Assembly: GCA_052143655.1 (NCBI GenBank)
Contig: JBKQSL010000317.1
Location: 1-48,165, forward strand
Reading direction: 5' to 3'
DNA from: CAVSUR01 sp052143655
Lineage (GTDB): Bacteria; Actinomycetota; Actinomycetes; Streptosporangiales; Streptosporangiaceae
Length of the DNA: 48,165 nucleotides
Shown here piece by piece: positions 24,935 through 33,244 of the stretch. Both the position numbers and the translations under genes were made by a program. Position 1 is the first letter of the stretch. The number at the start of each line of letters is the position of its first letter. The notes under the pieces are model-generated. The model did no database searches, was not told the DNA's origin, and saw nothing but the letters and a program-made list of their open reading frames with translations.

Positions 24935-24963
24935 TTTAAACAGTCCCGGTACGCACTGTCAAG
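24935..24963 (-). promoter_or_regulatory. Promoter for the sigma-factor gene, minus strand
   Basis: On the minus strand, a perfect -35 TTGACA (24963-24958) is followed after exactly 17 bases by TTAAAT (24940-24935), four of six matches to TATAAT. It resembles a housekeeping-sigma promoter. The patch is AT-rich for this genome. It fits transcription toward the sigma gene at 24650. Confidence 0.6.
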
Positions 24964-25039
24964 ACCGACTCGTCCATCTCGCGCGGCCACGATGAGGACC
25001 TGGACCGAACCTGATCATGAGATCGTTTGCCCAGGCGGA

Positions 25040-25780
25040 TCACCCGGTGGCGTGCAGCCAGCGGACCGGGGCGCCGGCCCCGGCGTGCCGGAACGGCTCC
25101 AGCTCGTCGTCCCAGGGCTGGCCCAGCAGCGTCCGCAGCTCGGCCTCCAGCGAGCCGCCCAGCGCGGGGTGCCGCGGCCCGTGCCGCTCGCGCCCGCCCG
25201 CGCCCTGGTCACCCGGACCCTGGTCGACGGACCGCTCGCCTCTCGGGCCCGGAACCTCGGCGCCGTAGTTCACCGGCCCGAAGCCCACCGCCTCCCCGGC
25301 CACTGCCGCACCGCGTGCCGGGTACACGGCCCCCGCCATGGCGGCATCGCCCGGCCCGGTGATCACCGGGCCGGCCGACCCGGTCCCCGCGGCGCGCTCA
25401 GTCAGGGAGGCCGCGGCGATCGTCATGACGGCGCGCAGCCGGCCCTCCGGGATCAGGATGTCGCCGTTGGCCGACGTAACCGCCGAGAACGCGCCCAGGG
25501 TGGGCGTGTAGCTGAAGCGCACGGCATCGCAGCCCGGGCTGGCCTCCTCGGTCACCTCGAACCGCAGCCGGCTCCACCCGGCCAGCGCCGAGGTGATGGC
25601 GCCGGCCGCGCCGGGGCGCCCCTCCCAGTCAAGCTCGGCGCGCAATGTGCCGGGCGATGCGGGCTGATCGGCCCATGGAAGATCCACGGGTACGCCAAGG
25701 ACCCCGGCGACGGCCCACTCGATGTGCGGGCACAGCGCCGGGGGCGCGGAGTGGACGTGCAGCACGCCACGAACGGTCAC
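25040..25780 (-). CDS. DUF3145 family protein with a long internal insert
   Basis: The first 118 residues (RGVLHVHSAPPALCPHIEWAV, QPASPGTLRAELDW, RLRFEVTEE, SANGDILIPEGRLRAVM) and the last 40 (LEAELRTLLGQPWDDELEPFRHAG, APVRWLHATG) match DUF3145, an actinobacterial protein found beside fabF in Streptomyces. Its function is unknown. Here it is 246 aa instead of about 165, because about 85 low-complexity Gly/Ala residues (about 120-208) sit between the two parts. It is still near the fab operon (2 kb away) but on the other strand and separated by two genes. GTG or ATG at 25780 both fit the frame start. Confidence 0.85.
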   Translation of the reverse strand: MTVRGVLHVHSAPPALCPHIEWAVAGVLGVPVDLPWADQPASPGTLRAELDWEGRPGAAGAITSALAGWSRLRFEVTEEASPGCDAVRFSYTPTLGAFSAVTSANGDILIPEGRLRAVMTIAAASLTERAAGTGSAGPVITGPGDAAMAGAVYPARGAAVAGEAVGFGPVNYGAEVPGPRGERSVDQGPGDQGAGGRERHGPRHPALGGSLEAELRTLLGQPWDDELEPFRHAGAGAPVRWLHATG

Positions 25781-26002
25781 CAGAGCCTCCCTGCCAGCAG
25801 ACGAGATTCGCCTTCCCCAACGGACCTCTCGCTGACCGGACCCGGTGCACGCTTATGCCGCAGTCCTATCTGGGCTCATTGTGCCCGAGGATCCCGGCCA
25901 GCACCAGCATCCGGCCGCGGGCCGGCGTGCCGACTGGGGCGCAGCAGCCCGGCTGGCGCGGAACAGGCCGGCAGCCCGTCCGGTTCGTGATGAAATGGGG
26001 GC

Positions 26003-27034
26003 GTGATCGCGGCCGATGGCCATTCCGCCCGGGACGACGGCGACGGTCGCGCCGAGACCGCTGCCGCTGCCGCGGCTTCTCCGGCCTCGGCTCGCCCGGC
26101 CGCGGCCGCGGAGGCCGGCATTTCCGCCCGGGACGCCGCCGCGATGCTGTTCACCGGCGAGATGTACGGCCTGCAACTCGACCACCTCGCCGCTGTCCTC
26201 GGGGTGTCGCCACAGCGGGCCCGGGCGGTCGCGGCGGCCTGGCGGGCCCGCGGATACGCCGGCACCGCGCGCCTCGGCCCCGGCCCGGCCTGGACCTGGC
26301 TGACCCGCGCCGGGCTGGTCCGCTGCGGGCTGCCCTACACGGCCGCGCCGCCGGCGTTAGCCCGGCTGGCCCACATCCGGGCCGTCACGGCGGTCCGGCT
26401 CGCGCTGGAGGCCACCGCCGGCTTCCGCGCGGCGGGCGCCCACTGGCGCGGCGAGCGGCGCCTGCGGGCCCGGGCCGGCGGCCGCGTCGGGCTGCGTGAG
26501 CACCTGCCCGACGGCGAGGTGCACTGGCCCGACGGCGCGCCCGTGCCGTGGGCCGGCGAGTGCTGGGCGATCGAGGCGGAGCTGACGCCGAAGACCGTCG
26601 CCCGCACGGCGGCCATCATGACCGATCTGCTGAACCGGACCGGGGACTACGGCGGCCCGGCCAGCCAGGCCCGGGTGCCCGGGCGGCCGCCGCGGCACGC
26701 GCGGGTGCTGTATGTCTGCGCGCCGGCCGCGCGCGGCACGGTGCTGCGCGCCCGGGACACGCTCGGCGCGGCGGCCGCCCGGATCGAGATCCGCACGCTG
26801 CCGCCCGGGGGCAGCCTCGGCTCCGCCCGGCCGGCTGACCCCGAGGCAGTGGATCACGCGGCGGCCGATCCCGCAGCGGCTGGCCCCAAGCCGGCTGATC
26901 CGCGGCCGGCTGATCCGCGGCCGGCTGATGCTGGGCCGGCAGATGCGCGGCCGGCTGATGCTGGGCCGGCTGGCCCGCGGCCGGGCAGCGGCCCCGCGGC
27001 CAGCGCCCCGCGCGGGCCGGGAGCCGGGCGTTGA
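26003..27034 (+). CDS. Replication-relaxation-like winged-helix protein
   Basis: A 343-aa protein with an Ala-rich N-terminus, then a winged-helix-like part: LFTGEMYGLQLDHLAAVLGVSPQRARAVAAAWRARGY (about residues 49-85), GPAWTWLTRAGL, LAHIRAVTAVRLALEA. A second part has WAIEAELTPKTVARTAAIMTDLL and a strand ARVLYVCAP, resembling the nuclease-like C-terminal region of replication-relaxation proteins that act at plasmid origins. The last 60 residues are a Pro/Ala/Asp repeat tail. GTG 26003 is used. The stop overlaps the next start (TTGA), so the two are co-translated. The family call is tentative. Confidence 0.6.
   Translation: MIAADGHSARDDGDGRAETAAAAAASPASARPAAAAEAGISARDAAAMLFTGEMYGLQLDHLAAVLGVSPQRARAVAAAWRARGYAGTARLGPGPAWTWLTRAGLVRCGLPYTAAPPALARLAHIRAVTAVRLALEATAGFRAAGAHWRGERRLRARAGGRVGLREHLPDGEVHWPDGAPVPWAGECWAIEAELTPKTVARTAAIMTDLLNRTGDYGGPASQARVPGRPPRHARVLYVCAPAARGTVLRARDTLGAAAARIEIRTLPPGGSLGSARPADPEAVDHAAADPAAAGPKPADPRPADPRPADAGPADARPADAGPAGPRPGSGPAASAPRGPGAGR
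26891..26980 (+). repeat. Six 15-base tandem repeats in the linker
   Basis: Units begin CCGGCTGAT and vary at the end (for example CCGCGG or CTGGG). They start at 26891, 26906, 26921, 26936, 26951 and 26966 and encode PADPR/PADAG-like pentapeptides. They lie in the C-terminal tail of the replication-relaxation-like protein, probably as a flexible linker. Confidence 0.85.
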
Positions 27035-29052
27035 TCCCCCGCCGATCCCGGCCGCGGGCGGGCTGGCTGGCAGCAGCCATCCGGCTGGCCGCCCGGATCG
27101 CCGCCGCCGCGCTGACGGCGGCCGTGCTGGCCGCTGCGCTGCCGGCGTCGCTGGTCGCGGCCGCCGGTGCGGGCCTGGCCTGGCTGCGCGGGTGGCCGCC
27201 GCGACGGCTGTACGCCGCCGCGCTGTGGTGCGGCCCGATGCTGGCCGTCTGGCTGGCAGCGACCGCGCTGCAGCGCTCCTCCCCCGGCTGGCTGCTGCGG
27301 GCGCCCTACCGGGCCTGGCTGGACATGTGGCACCTGGCCGCGGCCGGCTCGTGGGCGGCCGCGGCGACGGTGATCGCCCCGGCTGCGATACCGGCCGGGC
27401 TGGCCGCGGGCGGCCTGGCATGGTCCTACCGGATCCGGGTGATGACGACGGGGGCAGGCGGCAGCGCCCCCGATGCCGCCGCCGGGTTCGACGCGCGCCG
27501 GTGGCGGCACCAGGTGCGGACCGCCCGAGCCCGGATCGCCGCGCCCGGGTCAGTGCCGCTCACCGGGCAGGGCGGCGATCTGCTGCCCGGCGCCGCCATC
27601 CGGGCTGTCGGGCACCCCGGCGGGCCGGTCGTCCGCATCCCGTACCCGCGGATGCGCGCTCACCAGGTCGTGATCGGCACGTCGGGCAGCGGCAAGACGA
27701 CGTTGCTGCTGCGGCTGTGGGCTGGGTTCATGGCCACGGCGCTGCAGCGCTGCGCCGCCGGGGCCGGCCCGCCGCCGCTGCTGGTCGTGCTGGACTGCAA
27801 GGGCGGCGCGGACGCCCGCCGCATCGCCGAGCGGGTCCGCCGGGTGCTGCGCGACGCCGGGGCCCGGTCGGTGGCGATCTGGCCGGACGACGCCCGCCTG
27901 TCGCTGTGGGCGCTGCCGCCGCATCAGCTGATCACGACGCTGCTCGACCTGGTCGAGCACGGGACCGGCGCTGCGGCGTACTACGCCGACGTGATGGAGG
28001 CGGTCGTCGCGCTGGCCGTCGGGGCGCCGTGCGGCCCGCCGCAGGACAGTGCCGACTTCCTGGCCCGGCTGGACGCGGACTGGCTGGCCCGCGCCTACGG
28101 CGACGGGCAGCACCAGGACGAGCTTGGCCTGCTCCGGGCGGCGGCCCGGCACCTGGGCGACGTGAGCCTGCGCTACCGGACCGTGCTGGGCCGGCTCGGC
28201 GCGGCCCTGGACGGGGCGGCCGCCTTCGCCGACGCCGACGCCTGGTACTGCATCCTGGAAGGCACCGCCGAGGTCTCCGTGGCCGAGGGCCAGGCCCGGG
28301 CCCTGGTGGACCTGCTGGCCAGCGCCGCTGCCAGCGCACCCGGCCAGCGGGACATCCTGCTGGCGGTGGACGAGTTCAGCGCCGTGTCGCGGCGGCTGCC
28401 GATCTGGCAGCTGTACGAGCGCGCCCGCTCGCTGGGCCTGGCAGTGCAGGTATCGGCGCAGTCCTGGCCGGGACTGGCCGGGAGCGAGGACGAGCGGTAC
28501 CGGATCGCGGCCGCCGCGGACGGCGGGATCTGGCTGCTGCGCACCCCGTACCCCGAGCCGGTGACCGCACTGGCCGGCCAGCGGCCGGTCACCGAGACCA
28601 CCCGCGGGCTGCGCCGCGTCCCGCTGTGGCGGCACGAGGGATCGTCGCGGCTGCGGGCGGCCGCGGTGGTCGACCCGGAACTGATCCGCCATCTCGACGT
28701 CGGCCAGGTCGCCTACATCTACCGCGGCGGCGTCAGCTACATCCAGGTGAAGCGCCTGGTCGCCGTCCCGGCGGGCATCGGCCCGGCCGTGCCCGCCGGG
28801 CCGGGCGGACCAGCCGGCCGCGGCCAGGCAGCCGGGAGCGCCCGGGCCGGGAGAACGGGCCAGGACGGCCCGGCGGCCGCGGTCGTGCCGCCTCCGCGCG
28901 CCCCCGGCGACGGCGAGATGGCCAGCCCGGGCCCCGGCGGCCGCCCGCCCGGGCGCGGAACCTCGCAGCGGCCGGCCGGGCCGCCGCTGCCGGACGCCAG
29001 CCCGGTGCTGGACGAGGCGTTCGGCCCCGAGCCGCCCGGAGCAGGCCGGTGA
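27031..29052 (+). CDS. TraD/FtsK-like membrane ATPase
   Basis: A 673-aa protein with a membrane-anchored N-terminus (hydrophobic segments at about residues 13-50, 61-82 and 105-133) and a cytoplasmic P-loop ATPase. Walker A is IGTSGSGKTT (216-224), and Walker B is LLAVDEFSAV (about 444-452). The downstream QSWPGLAG and GGIWLLR are typical of the coupling-protein (VirD4/TraD) branch. Such ATPases pump DNA in conjugation or chromosome handling. The C-terminal 90 residues are Pro/Gly-rich. The start is TTG 27031 overlapping the upstream stop; the stop overlaps the next gene (GTGA). No relaxase or type IV secretion genes are nearby. Confidence 0.78.
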   Translation: MIPRRSRPRAGWLAAAIRLAARIAAAALTAAVLAAALPASLVAAAGAGLAWLRGWPPRRLYAAALWCGPMLAVWLAATALQRSSPGWLLRAPYRAWLDMWHLAAAGSWAAAATVIAPAAIPAGLAAGGLAWSYRIRVMTTGAGGSAPDAAAGFDARRWRHQVRTARARIAAPGSVPLTGQGGDLLPGAAIRAVGHPGGPVVRIPYPRMRAHQVVIGTSGSGKTTLLLRLWAGFMATALQRCAAGAGPPPLLVVLDCKGGADARRIAERVRRVLRDAGARSVAIWPDDARLSLWALPPHQLITTLLDLVEHGTGAAAYYADVMEAVVALAVGAPCGPPQDSADFLARLDADWLARAYGDGQHQDELGLLRAAARHLGDVSLRYRTVLGRLGAALDGAAAFADADAWYCILEGTAEVSVAEGQARALVDLLASAAASAPGQRDILLAVDEFSAVSRRLPIWQLYERARSLGLAVQVSAQSWPGLAGSEDERYRIAAAADGGIWLLRTPYPEPVTALAGQRPVTETTRGLRRVPLWRHEGSSRLRAAAVVDPELIRHLDVGQVAYIYRGGVSYIQVKRLVAVPAGIGPAVPAGPGGPAGRGQAAGSARAGRTGQDGPAAAVVPPPRAPGDGEMASPGPGGRPPGRGTSQRPAGPPLPDASPVLDEAFGPEPPGAGR

Positions 29053-29552
29053 CCGGCCCGGGGCCGGGCGGCGACCTGTTCGCCGTGCTCGGCCTGCCGG
29101 CCGTCCGCGAGCTGACCGATGACGACGTGCGGTCGGCCTGGCGGCGGGTCGCGGCCGCGACGCATCCCGACCGGGCCGACGGCGGTGACCCGGACCGGTT
29201 TGCCCGGGCCGCCGCGGCCTACACCACGCTGCGTACCGCATCGGGCCGCGGCGAGGCCCTCGCCGACGCCGCGGCGGCCCGGGCAGGCGGCCGGACTGGC
29301 CGGGGTCGGCCCGTTATGCCGCTGGTCTTCCGGCATCCGGCCGGCCGCGCAGCCCGTTTCGCACTGCGGGTGCGCGATGGCCGCCCGAGGCGGCTGGCGC
29401 TGCGGATCCTGGCCGCGGCCGCGGTCAGCGCCGGGGCGGTCGCCGCCGTCGGCTTCGCCCCGGCCGCCCCCGCGCTGATGACCGGCGCGCTGACCTGGCT
29501 GATCCGCACCGGCCGGGGTGACCTCGCCCCGCCGCGCGGCGGCCGGCGCTGA
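29049..29552 (+). CDS. J-domain protein with C-terminal membrane segment
   Basis: A 167-aa protein starting with GTG 29049, overlapping the stop of the ATPase gene by four bases. The J domain is at residues 9-62: DLFAVLGLP, helix II with AWRRVAAATHPD (HPD, residues 39-41), and helix III with FARAAAAYTTL. J domains stimulate Hsp70 ATPase. Then comes a basic patch with one hydrophobic segment (about residues 108-150), so a membrane anchor is predicted. The tight overlap with a TraD-like ATPase suggests it helps assemble or unfold components of that machine, which is my inference. It is the last gene of the operon. Confidence 0.8.
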   Translation: MTGPGPGGDLFAVLGLPAVRELTDDDVRSAWRRVAAATHPDRADGGDPDRFARAAAAYTTLRTASGRGEALADAAAARAGGRTGRGRPVMPLVFRHPAGRAARFALRVRDGRPRRLALRILAAAAVSAGAVAAVGFAPAAPALMTGALTWLIRTGRGDLAPPRGGRR

Positions 29553-29596
29553 ACCGCCTCGGCCGGCTGGCCGGGCGGGCATGGCGGGCTGAGCCG

Positions 29597-30457
29597 CTAG
29601 CCGGGGTCCGGGCCGGTGCCCACCGGCCGGGCCGGGTCGGCGGCCCACTCCGACCACGATCCGGGGTACAGCGCCGCCGGGATGCCGGCCAGTTCCAGGG
29701 CCAGCACTTCGTGCGCGGCGGTGACGCCCGATCCGCAGTACGCGCCGGCGTGCGCTCCGCCCGGCCGCAGGCCGAGTGCCGCGAACCGCTCGCGCAGCCG
29801 GTCCGGGGGCAGGAACCGGCCGTCCGGGCCGGTGCTGGCCGCCGTGGGCGCGCTGACCGCACCGGGGATGTGCCCGGCGGCCCGGTCCACTGGCTCGGTG
29901 TCGCCGCGGTAGCGCTCGGCGGGACGGGCATCCAGCAGCACGCCCGACCGGGCCAGCTGCGCGGCCCCGCGGTGGTCCAGCACCGGCATGTGGCCGGGCC
30001 GGGCGGTGAAGTCCCCGCCGCCGGGCGGCGGCACGTCGGCGGTGCTCACCGGCAGCCCGGCAGCGGCCCAGGCCCGCAGGCCGCCGTCCAGCACCAGGGC
30101 CTGCGGATGCCCGAAGTAGCGCAGGGACCACCACAGCCGGGCCGCGATGGTCGCGTCGCCGTCGTCATAGGCCACGACCGGGTCAGCCGACCGCACGCCG
30201 GCCCGGCGCATCGCGGCCTGGAAGTCCGCTGCGGCGGGCAGCGGATGCCGGCCGGCCGCGCCCGGCGCCCCGGCCAGGTCGGCGTCCAGGTCGACGAACA
30301 CCGCGCCGGGCAGGTGCCCGGCCCGGTAGCTGTCGCGGCCCGGCGGCCCGCCGAGGTACCAGCGCACGTCGAGCAGCACCAGGCCGCCGGGCTGCGGCCG
30401 GGCCAGCCGGGCGGCCAGCTCCGGCACGCTGATGAGCGCCTGCGCTGCGCTGCTCAT
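29597..30457 (-). CDS. Thiosulfate sulfurtransferase, two rhodanese domains
   Basis: A 286-aa enzyme that transfers a sulfane sulfur to thiol or cyanide acceptors. Two rhodanese domains occupy residues 10-140 and 160-280. The N-terminal one is inactive, with GDATIAARLWW replacing the Cys loop. The C-terminal one has the active Cys241 in AGAYCGSGVTAA, the rhodanese loop. ATG 30457 is the start. It stands alone between the J-domain gene and the phosphodiesterase gene. The acceptor is not evident from the sequence. Confidence 0.88.
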   Translation of the reverse strand: MSSAAQALISVPELAARLARPQPGGLVLLDVRWYLGGPPGRDSYRAGHLPGAVFVDLDADLAGAPGAAGRHPLPAAADFQAAMRRAGVRSADPVVAYDDGDATIAARLWWSLRYFGHPQALVLDGGLRAWAAAGLPVSTADVPPPGGGDFTARPGHMPVLDHRGAAQLARSGVLLDARPAERYRGDTEPVDRAAGHIPGAVSAPTAASTGPDGRFLPPDRLRERFAALGLRPGGAHAGAYCGSGVTAAHEVLALELAGIPAALYPGSWSEWAADPARPVGTGPDPG

Positions 30458-30568
30458 GGCCGTGCTGCTGATGGCCGGGCCGCTCGTCCCGGTGCATAAC
30501 CCGGCGCCGATGGTGGATAAACCGCCTCGGTGCCCGTAACTGCCTGTGGGTAAACCGCCACGGCCTGA

Positions 30569-31777
30569 TTAGTCCGTCCCGAAGCTCAGCAGCGGCACCA
30601 GCTGGTCGGCCACCGTCAGCGATCCGTGCATCCCGATCAGCGCGGACTCCCGCGGCTCGGCCCGGGTGGCCACGATCGCCCCGGACCCGGACGGCGCAGC
30701 GACCACGTCGCCGATCCGCGCCGCGAACCGCTCATCGACCGGGCCGAACCAGCCGTCGGCGATAGCCTCGTCCCGGCCGGCCACCCACGCCGCCCGGCCC
30801 AGCGTCTCCTGCCACCCGGCCAGCACGTCCGCGGCGGCGCCGGGCAGCGTGTAGACGTGCCGCGCGCGCGGCTCGCCGCCCAGCAGCGCCACGCCGTCGC
30901 GCAGTTGCGGCAGCGCATCCACGTCGACCCGGTCCGCGGCGGTCACGTCGACCATGCCGTGATCGGCAGTCACGTGCAGCAGGGTGCCAGGCGGCAGCGC
31001 GGCGGCCAGCTGCTCGACCAGCCGGTCGACGTGCGAGAGCTGGTAATTCCAGGCTGGGGACGAGCAGCCCCACACGTGCCCGGTCGAGTCCAGGTCACCG
31101 TGATAGACCATCGCCAGCGCCGGCCCCGGCGCGCCCAGCGCCTCGGCCGCGGCCGCCACCAGCGCCCCGAGCGTGTCAGCCGGGCGGTAGTCCGCGCCGC
31201 GCATGACCGCCGAGGACAGGCCGGTCATCCGGAACGAGCCGTGCGCGACCCGCAGGGCCGTGATGCCCGCCGCGGTGGCCCGCTCGAAGATGGTCGAGCC
31301 CCGCTGCCAGCTCAGCGGGTCCACCCGCCGGTCCCAGCGCAGCGCGTTCAGCATCCAGCCCTGGTCGGGCACGGCGACCTTGTAGCCCAGCATCCCGTGC
31401 TGGCCCGGCGGCCGGCCGGTGCCCAGCGAGCTGAGGCTGGTGACGGTGGTGGCCGGGAAGCCCGCCGTCAGCGGCCGCCCGGACTGCGCCAGCTCGGACA
31501 GGAACGGCGCCGCGGCCTGGTGCGTGCGCAGCAGCTCCCAGCCCAGGCCGTCGATGACCAGCAGGCAAACCCGCTGGGCGGGCGGCAGGCTCAGCGGGTT
31601 GTCCTCGCCCGGCGCGCCCAGCGAGGCCAGGACCGAGCGGGCCAGGTCGGCCAGCGAGCCCGTGCCGTACCGCGGCAGCGTCGGCATCAGGTCCGGCCAC
31701 ACGGCGACGGCCGCGCCCCCGCCCGCGGCGCGGTCCGCGGGATCCGCCTGGCTGTCTGCTTCCCCGTCGCCGGTCAC
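30569..31777 (-). CDS. Alkaline-phosphatase-fold phosphodiesterase
   Basis: A 402-aa enzyme of the nucleotide pyrophosphatase/phosphodiesterase type. The metal and nucleophile sites are VCLLVIDGLGWELL (Asp), GFPATTVTSLSSLGTGRPPGQHG (nucleophile Thr), MVYHGDLDSTGHVWG (Asp and His) and VTADHGMVDV (Asp-His). The last His is in SALIGMHGSLTVAD. The first 30 residues are low-complexity. Its GTG start overlaps the stop of the DUF5998 gene (GTGA), which implies translational coupling. The physiological substrate is unknown. Confidence 0.85.
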   Translation of the reverse strand: MTGDGEADSQADPADRAAGGGAAVAVWPDLMPTLPRYGTGSLADLARSVLASLGAPGEDNPLSLPPAQRVCLLVIDGLGWELLRTHQAAAPFLSELAQSGRPLTAGFPATTVTSLSSLGTGRPPGQHGMLGYKVAVPDQGWMLNALRWDRRVDPLSWQRGSTIFERATAAGITALRVAHGSFRMTGLSSAVMRGADYRPADTLGALVAAAAEALGAPGPALAMVYHGDLDSTGHVWGCSSPAWNYQLSHVDRLVEQLAAALPPGTLLHVTADHGMVDVTAADRVDVDALPQLRDGVALLGGEPRARHVYTLPGAAADVLAGWQETLGRAAWVAGRDEAIADGWFGPVDERFAARIGDVVAAPSGSGAIVATRAEPRESALIGMHGSLTVADQLVPLLSFGTD

Positions 31778-32367
31778 GGGCGGGTGGTCGCCTCGGACAG
31801 CGCCTGGGCGAAGGCGAGCACCTGGCGGACGGCCTCCTCGCCGTCCGCGGCCTCGCTGACCCGCAGCGTCACGTCGTCGGCGGTCAGCGTGCCGGTATAG
31901 CCGTGATCGGCCTCGCAGTTCTCGTCGCCGCAGTGCGCCGGCTCCAGCTCCAGGTGGGACAGCACGTTCCAGCCGATGGTCAGGACCACCTCGCTGGGCA
32001 GCGTCACGCCCTTCTCATAGGAGGCCGGGTCGTGGATCACCCGGGTCAGCGCCACCGACGAGATCCGGGAGAAGTGCACGGCCTCGGTGCTGGTCTCCGC
32101 CTGCGGCCTGGCGCCCGGCTCAGCCTCGTCGGCCGGGTACTCGTCGGTGTGCGAGTAGACCAGCCGGTTCGGCGTGAGCGCGAGCACCGTCATATGCCGG
32201 CGCACTTCCATGCCGGGATCGAAATGCGCGTCGTGGTGCACGACGTAGGAGATGACAGGGTCGGAACCCATAGCGGATGAGACCGCGTCGGCGACAAGGC
32301 CCGGGTAGTAACCGCTCCGCTCGATCGCCGAGAGCATGCCTCCGGCCGAGGCTCTGGTATCCCTCAT
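31774..32367 (-). CDS. DUF5998 family protein
   Basis: A 197-aa soluble protein matching the actinobacterial DUF5998 family: IERSGYYPGLVADAV, ISYVVHHDAHFD, VRRHMTVLALTPNRLVYSHTDEYPAD, TEAVHFSRISSVALTRVI, VVLTIGWNV...HLELEPAHCGDENCEADHGYTGT, and the C-terminal VRQVLAFAQALSEAT. The conserved Cys pair in CGDENC may bind a metal. ATG 32367 is chosen because relatives begin just before IERSGYYP. GGAGGG lies immediately upstream of it, so an earlier GTG start (32415) is possible. It is coupled to the phosphodiesterase gene by a GTGA overlap. Confidence 0.85.
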   Translation of the reverse strand: MRDTRASAGGMLSAIERSGYYPGLVADAVSSAMGSDPVISYVVHHDAHFDPGMEVRRHMTVLALTPNRLVYSHTDEYPADEAEPGARPQAETSTEAVHFSRISSVALTRVIHDPASYEKGVTLPSEVVLTIGWNVLSHLELEPAHCGDENCEADHGYTGTLTADDVTLRVSEAADGEEAVRQVLAFAQALSEATTRP

Positions 32368-32468
32368 CCCTCCATCCTGCACCGTCGGACGGCTCTTCCT
32401 CACCCACTGGGGCACAGTTCCCGCCCGAACAGCGCGGCGTTCCCGCCGGGGCAGCCCGGCAGGTACGG

Positions 32469-33173
32469 TCAGGGCCGGCCGCCGGGACCGCCCGGCAGGT
32501 ACCGCAGGACCACCATCTCCCCCGCCTGGCGCACCTCGGCCAAGTGCATGGGAGCGTGCGCAGACGGCGGCTGCCAGCGGCCGCCGGCCAGCCGCGGCGC
32601 GGCCGGGTCGGCGACGAAGAACGGCGCGATCGCCAGCTGGAGCTCATCCGCCAGGCCCGCCGACAGCAGCTCCGCCTGCACGCTGGAGCCGCCCTCCACC
32701 ATCAGCCGGGACACCCCCCGCCCGGCCAGGTCGGCGAGCATCGCCGCCAGCACCGCGTGCTCGCCGGGCGGTGCGCTGAGCTGCACCACCGTGGCCGCGC
32801 CGCCCAGCCGCTCGCGCACCACGGCCGCGGCCGGGCCCGGCACGTACACCAGCCGGGGCACGTCGCCGTCGGTGAAGAACCGGGCGGCCGGGTCGAGGTC
32901 ACCGCTGCGGCTCAGCGTCACCTTGACCGGCCCCGGCGGCAGCCCCCTGGCCAGCCGCTCGTCCCGGCGGCGGGCCGAGCGGACCAGCAGCCGGGGGTTG
33001 TCACGGCGGATGGTCCCGGCACCGACCAGGATCGCGTCGCAGGCGGCCCGCACGGCGTCGACCCGGTCGGCGTCGGCCGCGCCGGACAGCACCAGCCGCC
33101 GCGGCGCGGTGTCGTCGATATAGCCGTCCACGGACATCGCCGCCGACAGCAGCACATGCGGCCGGTTCGCCAC
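32469..33173 (-). CDS. RibD C-terminal-domain reductase, dihydrofolate-reductase fold
   Basis: A 234-aa NADPH-dependent reductase. The RibD C-terminal pattern is clear: VLLSAAMSVDGYIDD, RVDAVRAACDAILVGAGTIRRDNPRL, GPVKVTLSRSGDLDP, and GVSRLMVEGGSSVQAELLSAGLADELQL. The deaminase half of RibD is absent. Such stand-alone domains reduce pyrimidine or pterin-like compounds; a riboflavin-pathway role is likely but unproven. It is transcribed divergently from cobS, with a gap of 71 bases. Confidence 0.85.
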   Translation of the reverse strand: MANRPHVLLSAAMSVDGYIDDTAPRRLVLSGAADADRVDAVRAACDAILVGAGTIRRDNPRLLVRSARRRDERLARGLPPGPVKVTLSRSGDLDPAARFFTDGDVPRLVYVPGPAAAVVRERLGGAATVVQLSAPPGEHAVLAAMLADLAGRGVSRLMVEGGSSVQAELLSAGLADELQLAIAPFFVADPAAPRLAGGRWQPPSAHAPMHLAEVRQAGEMVVLRYLPGGPGGRP

Positions 33174-33244
33174 GCGCGCCTCCTGATCTCCTGGCCCGAC
33201 CGTACCGCCGCGGCCGGGCCGCGGCGGCTCTACTGTGTGGTGCC

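Larger units (their letters stand above)
24651..25039. other. Leader and promoter region of the sigma-factor gene
   Basis: The 389-base gap holds the sigma gene promoter (24935-24963) and two dyads (24902-24929), giving a leader of about 280 bases. A 76-codon minus-strand frame (24688-24918) starts about 10 bases after the predicted transcription start, but nothing supports it as a gene. Confidence 0.5.

Noticed and set aside
26712..29552. 946-codon plus-strand frame across the relaxation-like and ATPase genes
   Set aside because: Only its last 168 codons (29049-29552) are real, as the J-domain gene. The rest overlaps confident genes in another frame and is Arg/Ala/Gly-rich.
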